A stretch of 60,942 bases of DNA. It comes from Candidatus Methylobacter favarea (GTDB lineage Bacteria > Pseudomonadota > Gammaproteobacteria > Methylococcales > Methylomonadaceae). The stretch lies in contig NZ_CADCXN010000043.1 in assembly GCF_902806695.1 (NCBI RefSeq), positions 1 to 60,942 of the forward strand, given 5' to 3'. Shown here piece by piece: positions 28,544 to 40,671 of this stretch (position 1 is its first letter; every line of letters begins with the position of its first letter). Made by a program: the position numbers and the translations under genes. The notes beneath the pieces are model-generated. The model was not told the origin of the DNA and ran no database searches. It was given only the letters and a program-made list of their open reading frames with translations.

Positions 28544-28796
28544 ATTGTAGTCAGGTAAATCATTAAAAAATCACTGAGCCTTTGCCCCCTCGCTAACGGG
28601 TTAATGGAAATGAATTGCGATATTGCCGCCGAGTTAATAATATAAAAGCCTGCAATTATTGGCAAGCGTTTAATAGTGGGGAGCTATTATAACCTGACTC
28701 CCGCTTCATCAAGCAACACCTCAACCCTTCAAACCTGAAATCTGATCGAAAATTTACTTGATAAACTAGTGTAATGCATTCTTGCATTACCATAAT

Positions 28797-29354
28797 CTAT
28801 AACCTTTTAATGGTTGCAATAACGCCAAATTTTGGATGATCCAGATAATAAATCTCATTCAGCTGTATCGGCTGTTTTTGATTTAAGCGGTAAATAACTG
28901 GCTCAGAATAAAAGCTGTTAACTGAACTATCACGCTGGCCGGGCGTATATTCCAGATCAACAAGCAGTTGCAAGGTTTTACCGCGTTGAATTTGCAAATA
29001 ACCATTCAATTGGCCATCTTCACTTTTTATATGGACAGGCGCGCCGGGATTATTTTCCCCGATTGACTGTATCCAGGCTATATGCAAAACAGGCCGATAA
29101 GCCGGGACTTTTGATATGGCCGCATAACCGCCGTCAAGCACCCCTCTCTCGCTGTGCTTAAGCTCGGCAAGTTCAGTTAAAGCCGCCGGCCATTTTATCT
29201 GGCTTTCTGTCTGATCAAACACCTCGGTATCAGGCATGGTCTGGGCAAAAGCGATCAGCTCGATTTGATATTCGCTGGCTTCAGCCCGCAGATTATGGCT
29301 GAAGATAATCAATAAGAAAGCCAGACTATAAGCAGTTATATTTATTATTGGCAC
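28797..29354 (-). CDS. csiV: CsiV-family periplasmic protein
   Basis: 185-aa secreted protein with a signal peptide (residues 1-25, LAFLLIIFSHNLRAEA). The body fits the CsiV family: YQIELIAFAQ at the mature N-terminus, YRPVLHIAWIQS near 105, GYLQIQRGKTLQLLVDLEY near 128, and the end EIYYLDHPKFGVIATI. Members are often found beside mfd in gammaproteobacteria and are linked to peptidoglycan and carbohydrate phenotypes; the exact role is not known. No mfd is visible here. It may follow the mdt operon on the minus strand but has its own gap of about 90 bp. Confidence 0.75.
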   Translation of the reverse strand: MPIINITAYSLAFLLIIFSHNLRAEASEYQIELIAFAQTMPDTEVFDQTESQIKWPAALTELAELKHSERGVLDGGYAAISKVPAYRPVLHIAWIQSIGENNPGAPVHIKSEDGQLNGYLQIQRGKTLQLLVDLEYTPGQRDSSVNSFYSEPVIYRLNQKQPIQLNEIYYLDHPKFGVIATIKRL

Positions 29355-29443
29355 GGTATGCTTTCCGGTTTTCAGCGGCGTTTCTGTTAATGCTTGCCGC
29401 AGCTCGATATATTCACTATGTTTTTATTGCTTTCACTTATACT

Positions 29444-30937
29444 TCATTTTACCGGAATTGGAAGAAACTGCGACCATTTAGTCTCGCCTCCGGCTTCGTC
29501 CTGAGTCGGCAAGGCTGATGCATGCCATCCTCCCCCCACGGCTTTGACAAGAAGAACGGCAGCGTTCAAGCGCTGGCCCAGAAGTTCCACGGCCAATTTT
29601 TCATTCGTGAAAGCTACGGCCTGAGCCGTCATGACATTCAAGTAGCTTACCGTCCCGGCCTTGTACTGGTTCAGAGTTAACCGGACTGTTTCCCGGGCCG
29701 ATGCCACGGCTTTGTTCTGGACTTCCATTTCCTGTTCAAGAATGCGCAGTGCGGCCAGATTATCCTCCACTTCCTGAAAACTGGTCAGAACCGCCTGCCG
29801 ATAAGCGGCCACGCTGGCATCATAGGCATGGATGGCTTCATCCATTTGAGCGCCGCGCGCGCCGCCGTCGAACAGGGTAAACGCTGCGGCCGCAGGCCCT
29901 AAAGCCCAATACCGGGCGGCCGCCGTCAGTAATTTGGAAAGCTTGCTGGTCTGGAAGCCATTGGTGGCGGCAAGACTCAAGGTGGGAAAATAAGCAGCCT
30001 TGGCTACGCCTATTTGGGCATTGGCGGCGGCGGTTTGACGCTCCGCAGCTGCAACGTCAGGTCGCCTTTCCAGGAGTTCGGATGGAATACTGACCGGGAT
30101 CAGCGGCGGCAAGGCATCCAGCGCAGAGACAGTTATGCTAAGCTCGGCCGGGGCCTTTCCCATTAATAGCGCAATGGCATGCTCGAACTGCGCCCGCTGC
30201 ACTCCGATATCAATGGCTTGCGCCTGCGCGGATTGAAGCTGCGTTTCAGCCTGAACCACATCGGTTTTGGCGGCCATGCCCGCGGCATAACGATTTTGAG
30301 TGATTTTCAAAGTTCTTTCATAGGTGCCGACGGTGTCATTCAGAAGTTTTTTCTGCGCATCCAGCGCTCGCAGCTGGAAATAGTTTTGCGCTAGCGCGGC
30401 CTGGGTGGACAGCCGCAGCGCTTGCAAAGTGGCGGCGCTCGCTTGTGCGCTGGCCTCACTGGATTCCACCTGTCTACGCACACCGCCCCATAAGTCCGGC
30501 TCCCAGGCCGCGCTCAAGGCTACCCCGAATAAATACCTTACTCCGGAAACGGCCACGTTCTGGCCGCTTGCGGCGCGAAAACGATTAACGGTTGCGGTAG
30601 CGGCAGCGGTAGGAAAATACGCCGCTCTTGCCGTCTGCACAAGCGCCTGGGCTTGCCGGTATTGGGCTTCCGCCTGGGCCAACGATTGATTGGCAATATC
30701 GACTTGCTCCTCCAGCGTATTTAAATACGGATCCTTGAATATTTCCCACCAGCGGCCGGGAATCTCGTTATCGCGCGGCTGGGCTTGCTTCCAGCCATTC
30801 AACTCTTTGAATGCGGCGGGCGCCGTTGCAGGCGGGCGTCGATAATCAGGGCCGACGGTACATGCCGAAATCAACACAGAGGCAAGAATTAAAAACCCGT
30901 GTGACATCAAGCAGCCGCTTATGAGGCAGTTATTCAT
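29444..30937 (-). CDS. NodT-family outer-membrane efflux lipoprotein
   Basis: TolC-like outer-membrane channel that completes the tripartite RND pump encoded upstream. I take the start at MNNCLISGC (30937), which overlaps the mdtC-like stop, or [10 protein letters not shown] at 30907. The lipobox LISAC gives a lipidated cysteine before TVGPDYRRP, the typical NodT N-terminus. Two long coiled-coil repeats ([20 protein letters not shown] and [20 protein letters not shown]) form the helical barrel. Length and order (adaptor, two permeases, channel) fit a complete mdtABC-plus-channel operon. Confidence 0.9.
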   Translation of the reverse strand: MNNCLISGCLMSHGFLILASVLISACTVGPDYRRPPATAPAAFKELNGWKQAQPRDNEIPGRWWEIFKDPYLNTLEEQVDIANQSLAQAEAQYRQAQALVQTARAAYFPTAAATATVNRFRAASGQNVAVSGVRYLFGVALSAAWEPDLWGGVRRQVESSEASAQASAATLQALRLSTQAALAQNYFQLRALDAQKKLLNDTVGTYERTLKITQNRYAAGMAAKTDVVQAETQLQSAQAQAIDIGVQRAQFEHAIALLMGKAPAELSITVSALDALPPLIPVSIPSELLERRPDVAAAERQTAAANAQIGVAKAAYFPTLSLAATNGFQTSKLSKLLTAAARYWALGPAAAAFTLFDGGARGAQMDEAIHAYDASVAAYRQAVLTSFQEVEDNLAALRILEQEMEVQNKAVASARETVRLTLNQYKAGTVSYLNVMTAQAVAFTNEKLAVELLGQRLNAAVLLVKAVGGGWHASALPTQDEAGGETKWSQFLPIPVK

Positions 30938-33900
30938 GGCCGCTCCAGGCGGGCGGCTAATTGATCCGAAGTACGGCTGCGAAAGCGCCGGCGGCCCCAT
31001 AACCGAAAGCGATCCATGTACAGATAAACCACCGGTGTAGTATAGAGAGTAAGCAATTGGCTGACCATCAAGCCGCCAAAAATGGAAATGCCCAGCGGCC
31101 GGCGCAATTCCGCCCCGTAACCGCTGCCCAGAGCAAGCGGCAGAGCCGCCAGCAGGGCTGCAAAAGTCGTCATCATGATTGGTCTAAAGCGCATGAGGCA
31201 GGCGGTGAAAATGGCTTCACGCGGGCTCTTGCCTGCGGTGCGCTCTGCATTCAGGGCAAAATCAATCATCATGATGGCGTTCTTTTTGACAATGCCGATA
31301 AGCAGGATCACGCCGATCAGGGCGATAATGCTGAATTCGGTTTTAAACGCCAGCAACGCCAGAATCGCTCCGACCCCGGCTGAAGGCAACGTGGAAATTA
31401 TCGTCAGAGGATGAACATAACTTTCGTATAAAATACCCAAGACAATGTAAATAGAGGCTAAAGCCGCGAGAATCAGCCAGGGCTGATTTTGCAGTGATTT
31501 TTGAAAAGCCTTGGCCGATCCCTGAAAACTGCCATGTACCGACTCAGGCACTCTTAGCTGCTGCATCGTCTGGTCAATTATTGCCGTTGCCGCCGAGAGT
31601 GAAACGCCGGGCTTGAGGTTGAATGAAAACGTTGCTGCGGCAAACTGGCCCAGATGGTTTACCGATAAAGGCGTAGTGGAAGGGCCGTAGCTTGCAAAAG
31701 CGGACAAGGGTACTTGAGCGCCCGCGGGAAGCAAGGGGCTGGGCGGAACGCTGACATATATTTTCTTTAGGATATCCGGATTCTGCCAATATTCAGGCGC
31801 CGCCTCCATAACCACGCGATACTGGTTGAGTGGATTGTAGATCACCGAAACCTGCCTTTGGCCGAAGGCATCGTTTAGGGTGGAATCGATAAGCGCCTGA
31901 TTGACTCCCAGCCGTCTGGCTTCATCGTGGTCTATTTGCAAGGTGATCTGCTGACCTTTCTCCTGCTGGTCGGTATTGACATCGACCAGTTCAGGGCGGC
32001 GAGAAAGCGCTGCCAGAATCCTGGGCATCCAGGTTCGAAGCTCCGCAAGACGTTCGGCTTGCAAGGTATATTCAAACGTAGCCGCCGAGCCGCGGGCGCC
32101 GATGCGCAGATCCTGTACCGGCTGCAGAAACAGGCTGGCGCCCGGTTCATGCGCGAGTCTGGCGCGCAAGCGCACCATGATTTGATCCACCGACTCCTGG
32201 CGTTCATCCAGAGGTTTGAGGGTAACGAATATGCGTCCGGTATTAAGCTGCTGCCCGCCGGTAAATCCTATCACATTCCGTACTGCAGCATCTGCGCGCA
32301 CAATCTCGACGAAATCGGTCAGTTTCTGCTGCATGGCGCGCGATGAGATGCCTTGATCGGCCTGTATGGTGCCGGCCAGTCTTCCGGAGTCCTGGGAAGG
32401 GAAAAAACCCTTGGGCACAATTACATACAGATAGACATTCAAGGCTATCGTGCACAGCAGCAGCACGATCATCAGGACTCCATGATCCAGCGCCCAATGC
32501 AGCGTTCGCTCATAGCCGGCGGACAGGCGATTGAAAAATCGTCCGCTCAAATGATAAAGCCGTCCATGTTTTCCGGGTTCGGCAGGCGCCAGCCAGTGGG
32601 CGCAAAGCATGGGCGTTGTGGTCAGGGAAACCACGAGTGAAACTATCACCGCCACAGAAAGGGTGACGGCGAACTCTCGAAAAAGGCGTCCGACTACGCC
32701 TCCCATCAACAAAAGAGGAAAGAACACGGCGATTAGCGAAAGGCTCATGGAAAGCACCGTGAAGCCGACTTCTCCTGCGCCTTTCAGGGCGGCCTCCCGG
32801 GGCGCCATGCCTTTTTCTATATAACGCGAGGAATTTTCCAATACGACAATAGCATCATCGACTACAAAACCGGTCGCAATGGTGAGCGCCATCAGCGATA
32901 GATTATTTAAACTGTAGTGGCATAAATGCATTATCGCGAACGTGCCTATCAGGGACATGGGCACTGCGACAACCGGAACCAGCGCCGAACGCAGATTGCG
33001 CAGGAACACGAACACTACCGCGATGACCAGGGCGACAGCCAGCAGCAGGCTCAGCTCAACTTCGTGCAGGGAAGCGCTGATCATTCCCGCCCGATCCATA
33101 ACCACAGAAAGATCAATTGCCCCAGGAATAGAAGCCTGCAGCTGGGGCAGCAATGCCTTTACGCCATTAACCGTGTCGATGATGTTGGCGCCGGGCTGCT
33201 TGCTCAGGATTAGCAATACCGACGGCTTGCCATCCTTGAGGCCCGCATGACGCAGGTCTTCCACCGAATCAACAGCCGTGCCCAGGTCGGAGATGCGCAC
33301 TGCCGCCCCGTTACGGTAGGCGACAATGAGCGGCAGATAATCGTTCGCTGTTTTGGCTTGATCATTGGCGTCAATCTGCCAATAGCGCTCAGCCTCTTCG
33401 ACAGAACCCTTCGGACGGGTGACATTAGCCGCGGCGATTGCAGAGCGCACCTCTGAAAAGCCGATGCCGTACCTGGCGAGCGCAGCCGGGTTAAGTTCAA
33501 CCCTGACTGCCGGCAGAGAACTGCCGCCGACATAGACCTGGCCTATGCCCTTAATCCGGGATATTTTCTGCGCCAGAACCGTTGAGGCGGCGTCGTAAAG
33601 TTGACCGCGGGTATGAGTATCCGAAGTCAGGGCTATAATCATGATCGGCGCATCGGCCGGATTAACCTTGCGATAGCGGGGACGGCTTGGCAAATTGGCC
33701 GGCAGCAAACTGCTTGCCGCGTTTATCGCGGCCTGGACATCGCGCGCGGCGCCATCGATGTCGCGGTCGAGATCAAACTGCAAGTTAATGCGGGTAGTGC
33801 CGAAGGAGCTGGCGGAGGTCATTTCGTTGATGCCTGCGATATGGCCCAGGGAGCGTTCCAGCGGAGTCGCCACTATAGCTGCCATTGTCTCCGAGCTCGC

Positions 33901-34059
33901 GCCCGGCAGCGCTGCCTGCACGGAAATTGTCGGGAAATCGACTTGAGGCAAAGGCGCAACCGGCAATTGAAAGAAGGCAAGCAAACCGGCCAGAACCACC
34001 CCCAGACTGAGCAGTGTTGTGGCGACGGGCCGGAAGATGAACAGTGACGATAAGGTCAC
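30934..34059 (-). CDS. mdtC: RND efflux permease, MdtC-like
   Basis: 1041-aa inner-membrane proton-driven drug/bile-salt exporter. It starts [17 protein letters not shown], with [16 protein letters not shown] and [20 protein letters not shown], which follow MdtC closely. TM4 carries the proton-relay region [15 protein letters not shown], and TM10-11 carry [15 protein letters not shown]. It overlaps the mdtB-like stop by 4 bp. MdtB and MdtC are known to form a heterotrimer (two MdtB, one MdtC), so this pair probably does too. Confidence 0.93.
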   Translation of the reverse strand: MTLSSLFIFRPVATTLLSLGVVLAGLLAFFQLPVAPLPQVDFPTISVQAALPGASSETMAAIVATPLERSLGHIAGINEMTSASSFGTTRINLQFDLDRDIDGAARDVQAAINAASSLLPANLPSRPRYRKVNPADAPIMIIALTSDTHTRGQLYDAASTVLAQKISRIKGIGQVYVGGSSLPAVRVELNPAALARYGIGFSEVRSAIAAANVTRPKGSVEEAERYWQIDANDQAKTANDYLPLIVAYRNGAAVRISDLGTAVDSVEDLRHAGLKDGKPSVLLILSKQPGANIIDTVNGVKALLPQLQASIPGAIDLSVVMDRAGMISASLHEVELSLLLAVALVIAVVFVFLRNLRSALVPVVAVPMSLIGTFAIMHLCHYSLNNLSLMALTIATGFVVDDAIVVLENSSRYIEKGMAPREAALKGAGEVGFTVLSMSLSLIAVFFPLLLMGGVVGRLFREFAVTLSVAVIVSLVVSLTTTPMLCAHWLAPAEPGKHGRLYHLSGRFFNRLSAGYERTLHWALDHGVLMIVLLLCTIALNVYLYVIVPKGFFPSQDSGRLAGTIQADQGISSRAMQQKLTDFVEIVRADAAVRNVIGFTGGQQLNTGRIFVTLKPLDERQESVDQIMVRLRARLAHEPGASLFLQPVQDLRIGARGSAATFEYTLQAERLAELRTWMPRILAALSRRPELVDVNTDQQEKGQQITLQIDHDEARRLGVNQALIDSTLNDAFGQRQVSVIYNPLNQYRVVMEAAPEYWQNPDILKKIYVSVPPSPLLPAGAQVPLSAFASYGPSTTPLSVNHLGQFAAATFSFNLKPGVSLSAATAIIDQTMQQLRVPESVHGSFQGSAKAFQKSLQNQPWLILAALASIYIVLGILYESYVHPLTIISTLPSAGVGAILALLAFKTEFSIIALIGVILLIGIVKKNAIMMIDFALNAERTAGKSPREAIFTACLMRFRPIMMTTFAALLAALPLALGSGYGAELRRPLGISIFGGLMVSQLLTLYTTPVVYLYMDRFRLWGRRRFRSRTSDQLAARLERP

Positions 34060-37000
34060 GGCTTGACCTTGCCAGCATTTACACGATCTTGAAGAAGTTC
34101 GGAATGGCCGCTCAGACGCCTGGACAGATTATCGAAAGCCAGATAGATCACCGGCGTCGTAAATAATGTCAGCAGCTGGCTCAGGATTAATCCGCCCACC
34201 AAGGTAATACCCAAGGGATGGCGCAGTTCCGAGCCCTCCCCTGTACCCATCATCAAAGGGAGAGCGCTTAGCAAAGCCGCCATTGTCGTCATCATGATCG
34301 GGCGAAAACGCAGCAGACAGGCCTGGTAAATAGCTTCCGGCGGGGATTTGCCTTCCCGCCGTTCCGCCTCGAGGGCAAAATCAATCATCATGATGGCGTT
34401 TTTCTTGACAATGCCGATAAGCAAAATAATGCCGATGATAGAAATAATGCCCAGATCGGTGCCTGACAAAATAAGCGCCAACAGGGCCCCGACGCCCGCC
34501 GAAGGCAAGGTTGAAAGAATGGTGACCGGATGTATATAGCTTTCGTAGAGCACGCCCAGCACAATATACACGGTTATGATGGCAGCCAGAATCAACCATA
34601 AAGTATCCGAGAGCGAAGCGCTGAAGGCAAGCGTCGCACCTTGATAACTGGTTTGAATGCTGAGTGGCAGACCTATCTCCTGTCGGGCCGCTTCAATGCT
34701 GTTGACGGCATCTCCCAGCGCCACTCCCGGCGCCAGGTTGAAGGATATCGTTGCCGCTGGAAATTGTCCCAGATGATTAATGATCAGGGAAGCGGGCTGT
34801 TCAGTTATACTCGCAATGGCCGACAGCGGGACTTGCGTCCCGTTCGATGAAGCTACACGGATGTGGTTTAAAGCATGAGGCCCTGCCCGAAATTCAGGAC
34901 GCACTTCGAGCACAACGCGGTACTGGTTCGACTGGGTAAAAATGGTGGAAACCAGCCGCTGACCGAAGGCATTATACAAGGCGTTATCGATAGCGGCGGT
35001 AGTAATGCCCAGGCGGCTTGCGGTCTCGCGATCGATAGCCACAAATACCTGAAGTCCCTGCTCCTGAATATCGCTGACCACATCGGCAAGCTCGGGATTT
35101 TGGGAAAGCCGGTTGACGAGTTGCCGGGTCCAGCGGCTTAACTCGGCCGGATTAGCAGTCTCCAGGGTAAATTGATATTGCGTTCGGCTAACGCGGTTTT
35201 CGATCGTAAGATCCTGAACGGCTTGCAAAAATACCTCAATACCCTGCACCTTGGATAATTTGGGCTGCAATCTTCGGATCACCTCCGAAGCGCTGATATG
35301 GCGCGCAGCCAGCGGTTTTAACGAAATCAACAGGCGCCCGCTGTTAAGCGTCGGATTAGTGCCGTCGACACCGATAAAAGAAGAAACGCCGGCCACTGCC
35401 GAATCCTCCAGAATCAATTTTGCCAGGGCCTGCTGCCGTTCCGCCATAGCCCTGAAAGAGATTGTTTGCGGCGCTTCGGAAATACCCTGGATAACGCCGG
35501 TATCCTGGATCGGAAAAAATCCCTTAGGCACGAATACATATAACAGCACGGTAAACGCCAGCGTTATCATCGCCGCCAGCAGCGTCGCGCGCTGGTGTTG
35601 CAGCACCCGGTCCAGCATCCTGCTGTAGCCTTGGATAGCCTTGTCGAAAAACCGCCCGCTGGCATGGTAGAACCGGCCGCTCCGCGCTTCGGCGACAGGG
35701 CGCAGCATTTTTGCGCACATCATCGGCGTCAGGGTAAGCGAAACGATGCCGGAGATAAGAATGGACACAGCCAGGGTAATGGCGAATTCGTGAAACAAAC
35801 GGCCGACAACATCGCCCATAAACACTAGCGGAATCAGCACGGCAATCATAGATAGCGTCAGCGAGATCACGGTAAATCCGATTTGTTTTGAGCCCTTGAG
35901 CGCCGCTTGCAGAGGCGACTCGCCCTGTTCGAGGTAGCGGGTAATGTTCTCAATGACGACAATCGCGTCGTCCACTACAAAACCGGTCGCAATGGTAAGC
36001 GCCATCAGGGTCAGGTTGTTGATGCTGAAGCCTGCCAGATACATTACACTGAATGTGCCAATCAGCGACAATATGACGGCGACGCCGGGGATAACGGTCG
36101 CGGAAGCATTGCGAAGAAACAGAAAAATCACCAGCACCACGAGCGCGACGGCAAACAGAAGTTCGATTTGCACGGCCTGCACCGAGGCGCGTATGGTCGT
36201 GGTGCGGTCGGTCAACGGCACTACTTCAACAGCGGCGGGCAGCGTTTCCTGCAATTGCGGCAGCAGCTGTTTGATGCGGTCTACCACGTCGATAACATTG
36301 GCGCCCGGCTGGCGCTGAATAGTGACAATAACCGCTGCTGTGCCATTGGCCCAGGCCGCAAGTCTTATGTTTTCAATGCCGTCCCGGGCCTCAGCGACAT
36401 CAATCAACCGCACCGGACTGCCATTGCGGTACGCAATAATGAGCGACTCATATTCCGCCGCCGAACGAAGCTGATCATTAGCATCAATGATGGCTGCCCG
36501 GCTCGGCCCGTCAAACATGCCTTTGGGCTGGTTAACATTGGCAGTGGCAATGGCTGTACGCAGGTCATCGAGGCTTAAACCGTAAGCCGCGAGCGCTGTC
36601 GGATTGGCCTGGATGCGAATTGCCGGCCGCTGACCACCGCTGATGCTGACCAGGCCGACGCCGGGCAATTGCGCCAGTTTTTGAGCCAGGCGCGTATCTA
36701 CCATATCTTCCACTCGGGACAGAGGCAGCGAATTCGAGCTGACAGCCAGGGTCAGAATCGGCGCATCGGCCGGATTGACCTTGCTGTAGATCGGCGGCAT
36801 TGGCAGGTCGGCAGGCAGAAAATTGCTGGCCGCGTTAATGGCCGCCTGCACTTCCTGCTCGGCGATGTCCAGATTCAGGCTTAAGTCGAACTGAAGCACG
36901 ATTACCGATGCGCCGCCCGAACTGGAGGAGGACATCTGGTTAAGGCCGGGCAGCTGGCCAAGCTGACGCTCCAAAGGCGCAGTGATTAAAGAAGTCATCA

Positions 37001-37172
37001 CCTCCGGGCTGGCGCCGGGATACAGCGTCACTATCTGGATAATCGGATAATCTACCTGAGGCAGGGCTGAAATCGGCAGGGCCCGATAGGCAATAATGCC
37101 GACGAGCAGAAGCGCCGCCATTAACAGTGAAGTGGCAACCGGCCTCAGGATGAAAATGCGTGAAGGATTCAT
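34056..37172 (-). CDS. mdtB: RND efflux permease, MdtB-like
   Basis: 1038-aa RND permease. [19 protein letters not shown] at the N-terminus, [19 protein letters not shown], and [20 protein letters not shown] identify the MdtB type. The TM4 proton-relay motif [15 protein letters not shown] and the [16 protein letters not shown] segment are intact. The next gene starts inside its last codons. It shares roughly half its motifs with the neighbouring MdtC-like permease, in keeping with an old duplication. Confidence 0.93.
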   Translation of the reverse strand: MNPSRIFILRPVATSLLMAALLLVGIIAYRALPISALPQVDYPIIQIVTLYPGASPEVMTSLITAPLERQLGQLPGLNQMSSSSSGGASVIVLQFDLSLNLDIAEQEVQAAINAASNFLPADLPMPPIYSKVNPADAPILTLAVSSNSLPLSRVEDMVDTRLAQKLAQLPGVGLVSISGGQRPAIRIQANPTALAAYGLSLDDLRTAIATANVNQPKGMFDGPSRAAIIDANDQLRSAAEYESLIIAYRNGSPVRLIDVAEARDGIENIRLAAWANGTAAVIVTIQRQPGANVIDVVDRIKQLLPQLQETLPAAVEVVPLTDRTTTIRASVQAVQIELLFAVALVVLVIFLFLRNASATVIPGVAVILSLIGTFSVMYLAGFSINNLTLMALTIATGFVVDDAIVVIENITRYLEQGESPLQAALKGSKQIGFTVISLTLSMIAVLIPLVFMGDVVGRLFHEFAITLAVSILISGIVSLTLTPMMCAKMLRPVAEARSGRFYHASGRFFDKAIQGYSRMLDRVLQHQRATLLAAMITLAFTVLLYVFVPKGFFPIQDTGVIQGISEAPQTISFRAMAERQQALAKLILEDSAVAGVSSFIGVDGTNPTLNSGRLLISLKPLAARHISASEVIRRLQPKLSKVQGIEVFLQAVQDLTIENRVSRTQYQFTLETANPAELSRWTRQLVNRLSQNPELADVVSDIQEQGLQVFVAIDRETASRLGITTAAIDNALYNAFGQRLVSTIFTQSNQYRVVLEVRPEFRAGPHALNHIRVASSNGTQVPLSAIASITEQPASLIINHLGQFPAATISFNLAPGVALGDAVNSIEAARQEIGLPLSIQTSYQGATLAFSASLSDTLWLILAAIITVYIVLGVLYESYIHPVTILSTLPSAGVGALLALILSGTDLGIISIIGIILLIGIVKKNAIMMIDFALEAERREGKSPPEAIYQACLLRFRPIMMTTMAALLSALPLMMGTGEGSELRHPLGITLVGGLILSQLLTLFTTPVIYLAFDNLSRRLSGHSELLQDRVNAGKVKP

Positions 37173-37215
37173 CGCCTGTTTACAGTCTGAAAGTCGAGCA
37201 TCAGAGTGAGAATAC

Positions 37216-38484
37216 TCACCGGCCGTCGCGGCCCGCCGGCCTCGAGGAACTCACGGCATTCTCCGAAAAACCGGAGCTATCGTCGGGAGAAAACTCAGGC
37301 TGCCGGGCGACCAGTTCCACTTTTGCTCCCTCCCGTAATTTATCAGCGCCGTCCACCACGATCAGTTCATTGGCTTTAAGCCCTTCCAGCACAGCCACCT
37401 TTTCGCCCTCGGCAGGACCCAATTTTACCGGCCGCACCGTCACTGAGCGATCTTCCCTGATTACCACATAAACAAAAGTACCCGGTATGCCTCTTTGAAT
37501 CGCCGAAGCCGGTATGATGGTTATCCCGCGCAGCGTATTCAGAGTCATTCTGACATTGACGAACTGATTTGAGAAAAGAGTCTTGTCTTCATTATCAAAC
37601 TGGCCTTTGAGCTTAATGGTTCCTGTGGTCGGATCAATTTGATTGTCCACTGCCGCCAGATACCCCTGGGCGAGTTTGATCTTGCTTTTGCGGTCATAGG
37701 CTTCAATCGCCAGGGTTTCGCCGCTATGGACTCGCTCCATTACAGCCGGCAGATCATCTTCCGGTAAAGTGAACACCACGGCTATAGGCTGGATCCGGGT
37801 AATGACTACCAGCCCAGTGGCATCAGAAGCCTGGACAATATTGCCCTGATCCACCAGCCGCAAACCCAGGCGTCCCGTTACAGGAGCCGTAATCCGGGCA
37901 TAGCTTAGCTGCAGTTTGGCGTTTTCAACCTGGCCGCGGTCTGTTTCGACAATTCCCTGATATTGTTTGACCAGCGACTCCTGGGTGACGGTTTGCTGCG
38001 CGGCAATGGAATCCTGCTCCAGCAATGTTTGGTACCGGTGCAGATCGACCTGCGCATTTTTCAACAGGGCTTCATCGCGCCGCAGTTGGCCTTTGGCCTG
38101 CATAAGCTGTACCTGGAAAGGGCGCGGGTCAATTTCAGCCAACAGATCGCCTTCCCGAACCATCTGACCTTCCTTGAAAGCGACCCGGACAAGTTCTCCG
38201 TCAACCCGGGATTTCACCGTGACCGTACTCAGCGCCGTAACCGTTCCCAGGCCGGTCAGGTAAACAGGAAAATCGCCCCGGTCAGCGGCTTCAGCTACAA
38301 CCGCTATGGGTGAATCGCTATGCTTATACGTTCCTGATTTTTTATCATGTTCATCTACCGCTTTATTAAAGCTAATAAAATAGACCGCTGTGGCAATCAA
38401 AAGAACTAGAGCTGACCCGGTTAACCAGGGATATTTTCGTTTTGTTTTCACCGGCGGCAGTTCTTTGTCTTCTCCTAACGTCAT
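37216..38484 (-). CDS. mdtA: RND efflux periplasmic adaptor, MdtA-like
   Basis: 422-aa membrane-fusion protein that links the permeases to the outer-membrane channel. One N-terminal TM ([20 protein letters not shown], about 20-40) anchors it. The biotinyl-lipoyl halves ([20 protein letters not shown] and [19 protein letters not shown]) flank a hairpin ([20 protein letters not shown]). Beta-barrel and membrane-proximal domains follow. It is the first gene of the four-gene operon. Confidence 0.92.
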   Translation of the reverse strand: MTLGEDKELPPVKTKRKYPWLTGSALVLLIATAVYFISFNKAVDEHDKKSGTYKHSDSPIAVVAEAADRGDFPVYLTGLGTVTALSTVTVKSRVDGELVRVAFKEGQMVREGDLLAEIDPRPFQVQLMQAKGQLRRDEALLKNAQVDLHRYQTLLEQDSIAAQQTVTQESLVKQYQGIVETDRGQVENAKLQLSYARITAPVTGRLGLRLVDQGNIVQASDATGLVVITRIQPIAVVFTLPEDDLPAVMERVHSGETLAIEAYDRKSKIKLAQGYLAAVDNQIDPTTGTIKLKGQFDNEDKTLFSNQFVNVRMTLNTLRGITIIPASAIQRGIPGTFVYVVIREDRSVTVRPVKLGPAEGEKVAVLEGLKANELIVVDGADKLREGAKVELVARQPEFSPDDSSGFSENAVSSSRPAGRDGR

Positions 38485-38798
38485 CAGTCATCCGGTTACA
38501 CGTATTATTAAAGGAGGGTAAATTGGTCAAGCCGGGTTTACGGCAAGTGTGCTGTTCATCAGTTTAGTATAACGATTAAAATCACAAGCACTGTGCAGCA
38601 ATTGTGAAAAAAGTGTGTAAGCAGGTTCCGTTTATGGATAAAAAATCGCTTGTTGCAAATGGCTGCGTATCATTTCCAGGGAGTTAAAGAGCCAATTAAC
38701 TCCACCAGGCGCCGGGTCAGGCAAAGTAATCTACTCAGCTGTCAGGAGGATATCAATTAATATTGTCAATCTTCAAACAGATTAAATTTGCATAATTT
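38485..38798. other. Intergenic region upstream of mdtA, nothing recognised
   Basis: 314 bp with no credible ORF. It should hold the mdt operon promoter (minus strand) and the 3' end of the 38799 gene; no hairpin with a T-run is evident. Confidence 0.4.
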
Positions 38799-39923
38799 TT
38801 ATGGCTTGTAATGCGGTGGTTCCGATTGTGTCTGCTGCTGTCCCGCTATCAGAAGCCGCGCCAGCCGGCGCAAGCCATCGGAAGATATTTCCAGACCGAA
38901 GGGGGCGCTTATATTTTCGAGTTCGTAAAGCGCATCGGTAGCTGCTATAAGTGTTATATAGCGCAAGCCTTGCATCCCAGGCGCTTCCTTCGCTACAGCG
39001 CTTAAGACCGGGGACAGACGTTGCCAGGTATGCGTAAAAAATGCGCGCACCGGATCGGCGCTGTCAGGATCATGCTCTTTTAAGCCGGCCTGAAAGGCGC
39101 TTCGGGAATCTTTGAGAATTTGCAGCAGTGTTTCACGCAGTTCAGGTAATTCAGCGTCATCTGAAACCTGTTTAATCGCTGTGCTTAAAAAGACATCCCA
39201 TTGCTGCCATGCAGCTTGCCATTGTTTTTGCTCGGTCTCGCTAAACGGTGCAGCCGGCTTTGGATTTGCTGTATTTATTTTCGCAGGCGCATCAAAAACA
39301 AGTTTAATGTTAAGGCCGTTCTTTCCGGCATTGACCTCGTCAAACCTTAGAGAGTTGAGCATATCCTGAGCTTGCATAACCTTATTTTTAGGGAAAAACT
39401 GCGCCAGTGTTTGCCCAATGCTTCGGCGCGATTCATTTAAATCAACTTTTACTGACGCCAGTCTGGGCTCGGCGAAGCGTTTAATCAATTCCTGAAGTTT
39501 ATCAATAGCCAAATGACGGCCCTGGCGATCATAAGCGCCGGCCCTGGTAATGGGAAAGCTCAGAATAGAACGATTCGAGTCGAGAGCCGGCTGCTGGAAA
39601 GTTTCTAAAACACCGGCCCATTCCAGAATTGTTAAACAGTCTCCGCCCATGCCTGTGCCGAATTTTGCCTGCACCTCGTTTACCAGCCGTATCTGGCCGT
39701 TTTGACCCTCAACATTCGGGTTGGACAGCTTTAGATAACTGCATCCATAACGGTCATTCCATAGCTCGGCGCTGTGTTCCTTGCCGGTGTAAAGCTGGGC
39801 GATAATCGCCTTTTTAATCAAGCTGTAATCAATTTGCACAGGGACGCTGAGCTGATCGGCTATGCCGCTGCGGGAAATACCCAATAAAAAACTGAAAACG
39901 GTAATTATGAAATATTTATTCAT
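38799..39923 (-). CDS. Secreted protein of unknown function, 374 aa
   Basis: I do not recognise the family. A signal peptide is clear (residues 1-22, FIITVFSFLLGISRSGIA). The mature protein has a region resembling a lipid- or ligand-binding domain with two spaced cysteines (DRYGCSYLKLSNP and GGDCLTILEWAG), a basic/acidic helical middle, and an all-alpha C-terminal half (TEQKQWQAAWQQWDVFLS; YITLIAATDALYELEN). It is probably periplasmic. It is divergent from the Fae-like/pqi cluster. Confidence 0.7.
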   Translation of the reverse strand: MNKYFIITVFSFLLGISRSGIADQLSVPVQIDYSLIKKAIIAQLYTGKEHSAELWNDRYGCSYLKLSNPNVEGQNGQIRLVNEVQAKFGTGMGGDCLTILEWAGVLETFQQPALDSNRSILSFPITRAGAYDRQGRHLAIDKLQELIKRFAEPRLASVKVDLNESRRSIGQTLAQFFPKNKVMQAQDMLNSLRFDEVNAGKNGLNIKLVFDAPAKINTANPKPAAPFSETEQKQWQAAWQQWDVFLSTAIKQVSDDAELPELRETLLQILKDSRSAFQAGLKEHDPDSADPVRAFFTHTWQRLSPVLSAVAKEAPGMQGLRYITLIAATDALYELENISAPFGLEISSDGLRRLARLLIAGQQQTQSEPPHYKP

Positions 39924-40214
39924 AAATTTTTCTCAAAAAGAAACAAAGAACTTCGAAAATCAAACATATCTTCCAGATTAACGCTGACCATTCATTCCGG
40001 CACGGTAAGAGGGGTCTGCAGCGGAATAAACACGGTTGGCCGGGGCCCGACCGGTTCAGCCGGCGGCCGCCTGAAGCTTGTGAATAGACGGCCAACAAAT
40101 AAATAGTTGCTAATGACGAGCATATCCTCCAGCCTGCAAGATCGAAGCGGCAAAAATAGCCAGCCTTCCAGGATCAGTAATAAGCGAACGCGGCGCATAA
40201 ATGTCATCCGGCAT

Positions 40215-40253
40215 AAGAACCGCCGAAAAAAGATATTTTTTACGGCGGTTCTA
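40215..40253. repeat. Strong isolated hairpin in the divergent spacer upstream of the Fae-like gene
   Basis: AGAACCGCCG (40216-40225) pairs with CGGCGGTTCT (40243-40252). The interior AAAAAA and TTTTTT runs extend the stem. It lies in a 750-bp gene-free stretch (39924-40671) between divergent genes, the rest of which holds nothing I can recognise. It could be a terminator of an unseen transcript or a degenerate mobile-element end. Confidence 0.5.
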
Positions 40254-40671
40254 CCTACATCATTCCCATTACAAATGCCTGAATGAGCAGAAAAATTTCG
40301 GCCCTTCGATAACGCATAAAGCGTATAGGCTTCTATCAATTGACAATAAGAAATCGCAGAGGACCCCTGAAAGCTTTACCTGTACATCAAATTCAAGAGT
40401 ACAAACATGCTGATGCAGCGCATAAAGCAGCATTGTAGAATAAAGCGGCAATAATTTTGATAGCATGACTGGAAATTGAAATCAGACAGGAAGAGTGTAA
40501 TTTATGCAGATGAACAAGAAGTGAACTAAACTTTCTTATATTAGCATAACCCAGCCTGATTAATGCTTGACAGTCCTCGAAATGACTCCTGAATCGGGAC
40601 ACATTAGCTATTGCCCGTCCCGCTTCATTCATCATAGAATGATTGTTTTCATCCTTTTCCAGAGTCTTAAA

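Noticed and set aside
35907-36578. Long plus-strand ORF of 223 codons
   Set aside because: It is an antisense shadow of the mdtB-like gene, with unlikely composition (very rich in H, R, Q and N).
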